Below, piece by piece: positions 44,033 through 49,420 of a stretch of 64,000 bases of DNA (positions are counted from its first letter, which is position 1; the number at the start of each line of letters is the position of its first letter). The DNA lies in the NCBI GenBank assembly GCA_963677355.2, contig CAXXXQ010000002.1, positions 744,001 to 808,000 of the forward strand. The letters run 5' to 3'. Made by a program: the position numbers and the translations under genes. The stretch is from Thiomicrorhabdus sp963677355. Lineage in GTDB: Bacteria; Pseudomonadota; Gammaproteobacteria; Thiomicrospirales; Thiomicrospiraceae. The notes beneath the pieces were generated by a model. It saw only the letters and a list, made by a program, of their open reading frames with translations. It ran no database searches and was not told the DNA's origin.

Positions 44033-44317
44033 TCAATAGTTACTCGAAGAACCAGCTTGAAGAGAACGAAGCGTCTTAGCCCGCCAAGCTTCCCAGTTGC
44101 CAATTATTGACTTGATGGAAGTGCCTGATGCAGCAGGATCATCATCAAAGCCAAACTCAAAACCACATGAGCACATTTGGAATGAAGCAGAACCATCATT
44201 TTCATATGCAGGCTGTTCTAGTTCCGGGCTTCCGCACACCGGACAATGCCAAAAGCCATTTTCGCTTTTAACCATCACCGCTTTTTCGCCGTTTAGAAAG
44301 GTTACTTCCATGTTCAT
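44033..44317 (-). CDS. Cassette 8: zinc-ribbon-like hypothetical protein
   Basis: A 94-residue soluble protein with a four-cysteine zinc-ribbon pattern: WHCPVCGSPELEQ and, 20 residues on, QMCSCGFEFGFDDD. C-terminal SIKSIIGNWEAWRAKTLRSL is helical. Proteins of this general type are frequent in integron cassettes as I recall; no function is known to me. Start ATG at 44317. Confidence 0.72.
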   Translation of the reverse strand: MNMEVTFLNGEKAVMVKSENGFWHCPVCGSPELEQPAYENDGSASFQMCSCGFEFGFDDDPAASGTSIKSIIGNWEAWRAKTLRSLQAGSSSNY

Positions 44318-44323
44318 TCAGCA

Positions 44324-44382
44324 CCTAACGTTTAAGCTAACCGGCCGCGCGTTAGCGTGGTCGGGTTGAGTGAATTGTTAGG
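44324..44382 (-). other. attC site 7 (resident type)
   Basis: TCCTAACAATTCACTCAACC, then CACGCTAACGCGCGGCCGG, then TTAGCTTAAACGTTAGG on the minus strand. Its R'' box supplies the stop codon of cassette 7. Confidence 0.92.
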
Positions 44383-44947
44383 AGTAGTTTTCCCGTAAAT
44401 AATTGAACAACCATTCTCTTTCAACTTCTGTTGCGCCTTTTGCGATTTCAATCCTTTCACTGCCCTTGTCTATCGTGAGCCGGTTACCACTATCATTTTC
44501 TCTTAGCTCCAAGCTCTTGAGTTCCGGTGGCATGAATTCTATGCGTTGACGTTTTGGGAACATGGATTTCCAGTACTCTTTAGTATTGTTCAAACCAAAA
44601 TTTATTATTAAAGGAGGAATTCCAGTATCTAGAGATATTGAAGGTTTATTGAGAAGAATTTGTTCAGGAACACTTTTTTGGAAAGCTCTATAGATCATAT
44701 AGCCGGCAAATATACCACCTATAGTCCAACCACCTAACCAAAAAACAAGGAAAGCGTTTCCTTCACCAGAAGCTATTTGTGAGAATGCGCTTGAAAAACC
44801 AATAAACCAGCCTCCCATCCAAAACAACAGAAATAATCCAATAAAATATCTCATTGCTCCACCATCTCCATGCGGAACAACTATATGTTGGTAACCGTTT
44901 AAAGTTCCAATCTTTATTTCACTTCCTTGAGGAGGTACTTTATTCAT
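44378..44947 (-). CDS. Cassette 7: two-membrane-segment hypothetical protein
   Basis: About 189 residues. Two adjacent membrane segments (YFIGLFLLFWMGGWFIGFSS and FLVFWLGGWTIGGIFAGYMI, roughly residues 35-90) are followed by a cytoplasmic beta-rich domain of about 95 residues that resembles a PH-like membrane-associated domain. Not recognised as a named family. The ATG at 44947 is preceded by TTAGGAG, and this Shine-Dalgarno is the R' core of the preceding attC. Confidence 0.72.
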   Translation of the reverse strand: MNKVPPQGSEIKIGTLNGYQHIVVPHGDGGAMRYFIGLFLLFWMGGWFIGFSSAFSQIASGEGNAFLVFWLGGWTIGGIFAGYMIYRAFQKSVPEQILLNKPSISLDTGIPPLIINFGLNNTKEYWKSMFPKRQRIEFMPPELKSLELRENDSGNRLTIDKGSERIEIAKGATEVEREWLFNYLRENYS

Positions 44948-44954
44948 TTTTACT

Positions 44955-45049
44955 CCTAACGCCATGCTCAGCGGCAATTCAAAGTGGCACGTTTTTGCAC
45001 AAGCAAAAAAAGTGACGCTTTGAATTGTCCGCTGAAGCTAATTGTTAGA
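44955..45049 (-). other. attC site 6 (long, non-resident type)
   Basis: About 95 bp: TCTAACAATTAGCTTCAGCG at one end and CGCTGAGCATGGCGTTAGG at the other, with long internal complementarity (GACAATTCAAAGCGTCAC against GTGCCACTTTGAATTG). The coding frame of cassette 6 ends inside it. Confidence 0.88.
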
Positions 45050-45994
45050 TGCCTTTTCTATTTCAGAAATTAATTTCATTGTTAACTCTTTAAGTGAACT
45101 GAATCTTATTTTTAGATGTTCTTTATTTATTAATCTTAATTGTGACAAGAATAGCGACGACATATATAACCACAAAATATCATCATTAGGTATTGGAAGA
45201 CCCTCAACTAAAGATTCGATTCTAGCTTTTATGCTGGGGTGGGATTCAGTACCTCCCCATGCTTCTATTGGAGTAATAACTAACATGTAAAACAATGCCA
45301 AAGAAATACTCATTGAACGTTTTGTATAAAGCCTAGATAGGTCATACCCACTATCTTTAGAGTAAGTTTCCAATTTATCAAGCATCATTGATTTTGCATA
45401 TGAGTCACATTCAAATTCTTCGTCATGTGGATTGCTCGGTGCGTTATTGTCTTGCGAGAAGGCGATATGTTTCATTTCATGAAGAAAAACATATGCACCA
45501 GACATGCAAATTAAATCAAATGTCGCTGCCCCTTCTATATCTGTTGGTTTTCTATCCTCTGGCTTAGGCACCTCATTTGGCCATGTATATTCTGATGTAT
45601 CATTTACTTGACCTAGCTCGTAAACAGCATTAATAAGCCTGCCATATTTTTCTTCTTCAGCAGATTGGTCTGGGATTTTTTCTAATTCATTTGTATCTAA
45701 CTCTCCAACATGCAGCCTTAAAATTGCAAGCATGGAGGAATATGAATGCAAAGCTTGATTAGCAGCAAACCCAAGAATCCACATTTGATCCATTGTTCTT
45801 TGTGTGAATTTTAATATACCAAAGGATCCTGCTTCTATAATGAATCCAGGCCGGTCATCACAGCGAGCAATATGAGAAGCATATTGGTTCAAATACTCAC
45901 TCATTTCGCTTTCTCGCTCTGGTATTACTCCGCCAAGCAAAAGCTTGATTTCATCCTCGGGATTTTCATCCACTATTGATTCCCCTTTTGGCAT
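45038..45994 (-). CDS. Cassette 6: HExxH metallopeptidase, Lit/U49-like
   Basis: A 318-residue soluble protein with a zinc-peptidase motif, AYVFLHEMKHIAFSQDN, near residue 167 and a downstream acidic ligand candidate in DEEFECDSYAKSMML. This arrangement, and the helical all-alpha feel, resemble the Peptidase U49 family, whose member E. coli Lit cleaves EF-Tu during phage infection. Homology to Lit is a motif-level judgement. The first ATG (45994) directly follows the attC core; the GTG at 45973 with AAAAGGGGA seven nt upstream is an equally good or better start. Confidence 0.72.
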   Translation of the reverse strand: MPKGESIVDENPEDEIKLLLGGVIPERESEMSEYLNQYASHIARCDDRPGFIIEAGSFGILKFTQRTMDQMWILGFAANQALHSYSSMLAILRLHVGELDTNELEKIPDQSAEEEKYGRLINAVYELGQVNDTSEYTWPNEVPKPEDRKPTDIEGAATFDLICMSGAYVFLHEMKHIAFSQDNNAPSNPHDEEFECDSYAKSMMLDKLETYSKDSGYDLSRLYTKRSMSISLALFYMLVITPIEAWGGTESHPSIKARIESLVEGLPIPNDDILWLYMSSLFLSQLRLINKEHLKIRFSSLKELTMKLISEIEKASNN

Positions 45995-46051
45995 CTAACG
46001 TTTAAGCTAACCCGTCGCGCGATAGCGCGGTCAGGTTGAGTGCGTTGTTAG
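45995..46051 (-). other. attC site 5 (resident type, variant)
   Basis: CTAACAACGCACTCAACCTG, then GCGCTATCGCGCGACGGG, then TTAGCTTAAACGTTAG on the minus strand. Confidence 0.9.
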
Positions 46052-46395
46052 TCATTTTTAGACTCCTTTTTAACCTGAACTGCGGTTAATAACGGTATAA
46101 AGATAGTAAGCAACCAAAACCAACCGGAATAAAAATATAAATTTTGATAAAGCTCATTCTTGTCACTAAAACAAGATTCATTTAGAAGTTCATATTCAGA
46201 TGACCAAAAAAAAGAACCTACTGACAAAACAACACTTAATAGAACTGCAAACAGTGTGAACAAGTAGGTTCTTTTGTTGCCATTTTTATTCAAATAACAT
46301 GACGTTCCATTGTAAATTGCGACAGGTATAAGAGTTGCCATAGCACTAAGTGCAATAAATTCTGAAACATTTGTAAAAGCATTTAAATAATTCAT
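46048..46395 (-). CDS. Cassette 5: small inner-membrane protein
   Basis: A 115-residue protein with three or four membrane segments (IALSAMATLIPVAIYNG, FTLFAVLLSVVLSVGSFFW, FYSGWFWLLTIFIPLLTAV) and a C-terminal Lys-rich tail. One extracytoplasmic cysteine-containing loop. Not recognised. Its end overlaps the start of the following attC by a few bases. Confidence 0.72.
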   Translation of the reverse strand: MNYLNAFTNVSEFIALSAMATLIPVAIYNGTSCYLNKNGNKRTYLFTLFAVLLSVVLSVGSFFWSSEYELLNESCFSDKNELYQNLYFYSGWFWLLTIFIPLLTAVQVKKESKND

Positions 46396-46405
46396 TTAAT
46401 TATGA

Positions 46406-46462
46406 CTAACGTTTAAGCTAACCAGCCGCGCGTTAGCGCGGTCGGGTTGAGTGCTTTGTTAT
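46406..46462 (-). other. attC site 4 (resident type)
   Basis: ATAACAAAGCACTCAACCCG, then CGCGCTAACGCGCGG, then CTGGTTAGCTTAAACGTTAG on the minus strand. Confidence 0.92.
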
Positions 46463-46467
46463 GTGTT

Positions 46468-46728
46468 TCAACCACGGCAAACCAAACCATGTATGACTTT
46501 TTGTATTTCAAGCAACCTTTGGTGTTGGATAGGTTCAATACTCGCACCGTATTTGTGGTTTGCTTGGTTCAGGTTTTCAAGCAAATATGCCCAACCATCA
46601 GTTAAACCATTAACTCCGGCCAAACCTTCTTTAACTAAAGCGTTAGCTTCCTTATGTCCTGATGAAGCTAATTCATTTTGTAGGATTTCAATTTCTGCAA
46701 GTAGTTCAGTGGTCGACTTAAATTGCAT
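46468..46728 (-). CDS. Cassette 4: small helical hypothetical protein
   Basis: An 86-residue soluble protein, almost wholly helical by composition (KSTTELLAEIEILQNELASS at the start). It ends in IHGLVCRG. No membrane segment or metal motif. Not recognised. AAAAGG precedes the ATG closely. A small regulatory or antitoxin-like role cannot be excluded. Confidence 0.65.
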   Translation of the reverse strand: MQFKSTTELLAEIEILQNELASSGHKEANALVKEGLAGVNGLTDGWAYLLENLNQANHKYGASIEPIQHQRLLEIQKVIHGLVCRG

Positions 46729-46741
46729 AACCTTTTCTACA

Positions 46742-46813
46742 CATAACTCCTCAATAACCGGCGCAGCTTTGCTGCGTCCGGCCCTGCAGGGGCGCAGTTG
46801 ATTGATTTGTTAT
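46742..46813 (-). other. attC site 3 (non-resident type)
   Basis: About 72 bp, CATAACAAATCAATCAACTG at one end and GCCGGTTATTGAGGAGTTATG at the other, with GGACGCAGC-AAAGCTGCGCC internal pairing. The R' core is the atypical GTTATG. Confidence 0.85.
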
Positions 46814-46817
46814 GGCT

Positions 46818-47381
46818 TTATTTACGTTGTAATTTTTCATGGTAAGACAATACCTCTTTAGGGATCTCACTTTCTTTATAAAGCTCTACTCGCCATACCC
46901 TATCTTTAATTTCTTCAATACCTAATTTTTCGAAAAACTTTCTGTAGTGTTCAATCTTTGAACTGTGATTCTCATGAAACTCTACAACGACTGCATTCTT
47001 AGATTTAAAGAACTCAAGGATAGAGTTGAGAAATTTTTCGCCAATGTTATTTTTGGTTAGTTCTGAGTTAAGTGCAAAGTGCTTGATACGAACAGTTCCA
47101 CCTGAATACATAGAAATACCTTCAATATTCCCAATTTTAAGTGAGTATTTATATTCTCTATATTCGCATCGTATGTCTGGAATCTTGCTATATCCATGGG
47201 TATCCGGAAGTCCTTCCATAGGAGCGAGGCCATAGCAAGTTGACCACTCTAACGGTTGTTCAAAGTAGCCAAAGAAAGATTCCTGAGGTGCTTTCAACCA
47301 TTCATGAATGAATTGCTCTACACTAGGCGCATTCCCATACTTTCGGTTAAATTTTATCTTTTCAATTAAATTTTTTAGCAT
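46818..47381 (-). CDS. Cassette 3: GNAT-like acetyltransferase
   Basis: A 187-residue soluble protein. The C-terminal half resembles a GNAT core: VRIKHFALNSELTKNNIGEKFLNSILEFF gives strand 4 and the helix after the acetyl-CoA loop, followed by AVVVEFHENHSSKIEHYRKFFEKLG as strand 5 and the next helix. The pyrophosphate loop (normally Q/RxxGxG/A) is weak (TKNNIGEKF). Substrate unknown. GNAT enzymes are common in integron cassettes, some giving resistance, but nothing here identifies a drug target. Confidence 0.68.
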   Translation of the reverse strand: MLKNLIEKIKFNRKYGNAPSVEQFIHEWLKAPQESFFGYFEQPLEWSTCYGLAPMEGLPDTHGYSKIPDIRCEYREYKYSLKIGNIEGISMYSGGTVRIKHFALNSELTKNNIGEKFLNSILEFFKSKNAVVVEFHENHSSKIEHYRKFFEKLGIEEIKDRVWRVELYKESEIPKEVLSYHEKLQRK

Positions 47382-47430
47382 TTTATTCTTAAAGGTAATA
47401 TTGATTACAAAGCCACTAATTCTTTGAGCT

Positions 47431-47487
47431 ATAACGTTTAAGCTAACCGGCCGCGCGTTAGCGCGGTCGGGTTGAGTTTATTGTTAA
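47431..47487 (-). other. attC site 2 (resident type)
   Basis: TTAACAATAAACTCAACCCG, then CGCGCTAACGCGCGG, then CCGGTTAGCTTAAACGTTAT on the minus strand. Confidence 0.92.
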
Positions 47488-47500
47488 GCATATTTTTTCA

Positions 47501-47791
47501 CTAGCACTCAGAAAGACTTAACAGGTTATTAGGTTGTTCACCATCGGCTTCTGTTTTTAGATATTTATTTCCATAGCGACTAGTAGAAACCACAACATTA
47601 GCCCTAATTCCATTTTTAGTTACATAGAATGCCCATGTACCATTTTCTATTCCTTCGATAGCCTTTTCTTGAGTTATTTTCCATGGCCCACCGTTTTTTG
47701 CTCCCGTTTTACCTCCAACATGGGTAATTCTTTCGTGAGCACTTTGACGATCACTTTTATTGATGCAAGTAATTTCATGGGTTGCTGCCAT
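47501..47791 (-). CDS. Cassette 2: DUF3892 family protein
   Basis: A 96-residue protein of the DUF3892 family: AATHEITCINKSDRQSAHERI, HVGGKTGAKNGGPWKIT, and the C-terminal SRYGNKYLKTEADGEQPNNL are nearly invariant family stretches. Function unknown; the family is common in mobile DNA. The ATG at 47791 has GGAG eight nt upstream; a longer in-frame extension begins inside the attC and is unlikely to be translated. Confidence 0.85.
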   Translation of the reverse strand: MAATHEITCINKSDRQSAHERITHVGGKTGAKNGGPWKITQEKAIEGIENGTWAFYVTKNGIRANVVVSTSRYGNKYLKTEADGEQPNNLLSLSEC

Positions 47792-47812
47792 AATGTTTTC
47801 TCCATATTTGAT

Positions 47813-47884
47813 GCTTAACGCTGCGCTCACCGGTAAATTGGGAGCACAGCGAGTAATTTATCCGAGTGCAGCGCCTTGTTAGGC
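47813..47884 (-). other. attC site 1 (non-resident type)
   Basis: About 72 bp: GCCTAACAAGGCGCTGCACT at one end and GGTGAGCGCAGCGTTAAGC at the other, with GGATAAATTACTCGC and a complementary partner between. Supplies the stop codon of the Gdx gene. Confidence 0.9.
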
Positions 47885-48196
47885 ATGGGCCAATTTAAGA
47901 CCAACAATACCCGCACAAATCAGCCCTAAACTAACTAGCTTAAGGACATCAGTTGACTCGCCGAACAATAATATTCCTAGAAGCGCCGTGCCTACAGCAC
48001 CAATACCCACCCATATCGCATAGGCTGTACCGACAGGCAACGTTTTCAGAGCCAAACCTAGCAATAGAAAACTTGCAACCAACGAAATCACCGTGCCAAC
48101 AGTAGGCCATAGATTCGTAAAGCCATCTGTGTACTTCAATCCAATGGCCCAACCAATCTCCAAAAGACCAGCTACAAACAAAATTACCCAACTCAT
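47879..48196 (-). CDS. gdx: Cassette 1: SMR guanidinium exporter (Gdx/SugE)
   Basis: Small multidrug resistance family exporter of the Gdx/SugE subtype, which exports guanidinium ion in exchange for protons as a dual-topology dimer. 105 residues, four membrane segments, exactly the SugE length. The start MSWVILFVAGLLEIGWAIGL and middle KTLPVGTAYAIWVGIGAVG are Gdx-like rather than Qac-like. Residues known as the Gdx binding site are all present at the expected numbers: Glu13, Trp16, Ser42, Tyr59 and Trp62. ATG at 48196 follows GAGAGGTG. It is the first cassette, so closest to the cassette promoter. Its leader is a guanidine-II riboswitch candidate. Confidence 0.92.
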   Translation of the reverse strand: MSWVILFVAGLLEIGWAIGLKYTDGFTNLWPTVGTVISLVASFLLLGLALKTLPVGTAYAIWVGIGAVGTALLGILLFGESTDVLKLVSLGLICAGIVGLKLAHA

Positions 48197-48260
48197 AAAC
48201 ACCTCTCAATTAGTTTTGGGGCCGTCCCCTAACGAAATTGAGAGGTGAGGTCGTCCTCAC
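48197..48260 (-). promoter_or_regulatory. Guanidine-II (mini-ykkC) riboswitch controlling the Gdx cassette
   Basis: Minus strand carries two hairpins with the ACGR loops that define mini-ykkC. P1 is GTGAGG-ACGA-CCTCAC (48260-48245) and P2 is GGGG-ACGG-CCCC (48229-48218), joined by a 15-nt linker. A Shine-Dalgarno (GAGAGGTG) and the ATG follow. The linker sequence CTCTCAATT is complementary to AATTGAGAG of the Shine-Dalgarno region; its pairing extends into the 3' strand of P1, so the two folds compete. This predicts a translational on-switch by guanidinium. It lies inside the cassette, 14 nt from its boundary. Confidence 0.88.
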
Positions 48261-48268
48261 TTCAGAAT

Positions 48269-48417
48269 GCCTAACATTTAGTATAGGGCAGATATGCCCT
48301 GTTATTTTGTATTACTTGCCTTTTCAGGCAGTCTTGCCTTGGTATTAAGGCATTCCTGTCAATTTGACAGGTTATCTTGTATTATTAAGGTTTAAATAGC
48401 ATAAAATAAGTATTTTT
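48269..48417 (-). other. attI recombination site and integrase/cassette promoter region
   Basis: The cassette boundary is GTTAGGC on the minus strand (48275-48269). Upstream towards intI are a 14-bp dyad (GGGCA/TGCCC, 48286-48299), several GCCTT/AAGGC repeats and a 17-bp perfect palindrome (CCTGTCAA-T-TTGACAGG, 48355-48371) holding TTGACA in both directions. A minus-strand TATACT at 48285-48280 could be a -10 for the cassettes. No good Shine-Dalgarno precedes intI. Confidence 0.75.
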
Positions 48418-49398
48418 ATGAATACTAACTCAAACAAATCATTATTGCTAGATGAAATGCGCAATCTTTTACGTAGAGAGGGTTATGCTTATTCAACTGA
48501 GAACAATTACTGCGATTGGGTCAGACGGTTTGTTAGGTTTCATCGTTTTACCAACCGTGAGGCTATGCTCATTGATGTCTCTAATAAAGTTGAGCAGTTC
48601 TTAACGGATTTAGCTGTCAACCAGCGGGTTGCTCCCTCTACCCAAAACCAAGCATTGAATGCTTTGGTTTTTTGCTACAGTAAAGTATTAAACTCGCCCT
48701 TCTCTGATGTTAAAGCAAGCCGTTCGCGTAAGGAACCGCGTATTCCGGTGGTATTGAGTAAACACGAAGTCAGCGATATTTTGTCTGTTATGGAGGGGGC
48801 TCCTGCTTTAATCGCCAAGCTTTTGTATGCAAGCGGTTTACGAATTACCGAAGCTGTACGTCTGCGAGTGCAGGACATTGATTTCGAGTATAAACAAATA
48901 ACGGTACGTGACGGCAAAGGTAAAAAAGATCGGGTAACACCGTTGGCGGCGAACTTGATCCCGCTTATAGAAAACCAGTTGCAAAGAGTCAAAACCTTGC
49001 ACCAGCAGGACTTAAATTCAGGTCTTGGTTCGGTGTATTTGCCCTATGCATTAGCTAAAAAGTACCCCAATGCTGAATTTGAATTGAATTGGCAATACGT
49101 ATTTCCTAGTGGAAATTTAGCTGAAGACCCAAGATCCGGTAAAGTTCGCCGTCATCATATAGATCAATCCTTGGTGAATAAGGCCATCAAACGCGCTGTA
49201 AAAAAGTGCGATATCCATAAAAAAATCAGTGCTCACACCTTTCGCCATTCATTTGCCACACATCTTTTGCAAACCGGAACAGACATTCGCACTATCCAAG
49301 CCCTGCTTGGTCACGCTAACCTGCAAACCACCATGATTTACACACACGTATTAAAACAAGGTGGTGAAGGCGTTACTTCACCGTTTGACAAACTCTAA
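48418..49398 (+). CDS. intI: Integron integrase (tyrosine recombinase)
   Basis: Tyrosine recombinase that inserts and excises gene cassettes at attI and attC. 326 residues. Catalytic residues are all in place: Arg in ASGLRITEAVRL, HTFRHS (His-x-x-Arg), GHANLQTT (His) and the nucleophile Tyr in MIYTHVL. The additional integron-specific segment, LPYALAKKYPNAEFELNWQ, lies between the catalytic boxes, which distinguishes IntI from XerC/D. The gene looks intact and functional. It diverges from the cassette array, the normal integron orientation. It ends 22 bp from the end of dnaE, which is convergent. Confidence 0.97.
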   Translation: MNTNSNKSLLLDEMRNLLRREGYAYSTENNYCDWVRRFVRFHRFTNREAMLIDVSNKVEQFLTDLAVNQRVAPSTQNQALNALVFCYSKVLNSPFSDVKASRSRKEPRIPVVLSKHEVSDILSVMEGAPALIAKLLYASGLRITEAVRLRVQDIDFEYKQITVRDGKGKKDRVTPLAANLIPLIENQLQRVKTLHQQDLNSGLGSVYLPYALAKKYPNAEFELNWQYVFPSGNLAEDPRSGKVRRHHIDQSLVNKAIKRAVKKCDIHKKISAHTFRHSFATHLLQTGTDIRTIQALLGHANLQTTMIYTHVLKQGGEGVTSPFDKL

Positions 49399-49420
49399 GA
49401 AACAAGCGCTTCTTGTCTAT

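Larger units (their letters stand above)
40926..49398 (-). mobile_element. Chromosomal integron: IntI, attI and 14 gene cassettes
   Basis: An intact integron integrase (48418-49398, +) diverges from an array of 14 short genes, all on the minus strand, each followed by an attC site. Eight attC sites are of one near-identical type (TAACAATTCACTCAACCCG ... GTTAGCTTAAACGTTAG), the array's resident type. Five are of other, longer types and look recently recruited. The array lies between a DUF89 gene and dnaE, which converges on intI. The left end has decayed: the last cassette lacks a recognisable attC. The genes have no shared function. Confidence 0.95.

Noticed and set aside
47879..48196. Reading the first cassette as a quaternary-ammonium (Qac/EmrE-type) resistance gene
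   Set aside because: The sequence follows Gdx/SugE rather than Qac, including Trp16, Ser42, Tyr59 and Trp62, and the leader is guanidine-specific in form.
40926..48274. A CRISPR array suggested by the regularly repeated short motif
   Set aside because: The repeats are attC dyads separated by 200-1000 bp genes, not short spacers, and an integron integrase is adjacent.
48355..48371. Canonical LexA box upstream of intI
   Set aside because: The spacing is CTGT-N7-ACAG, one base too short for the usual consensus, so I report it only as a palindrome of unknown binder.
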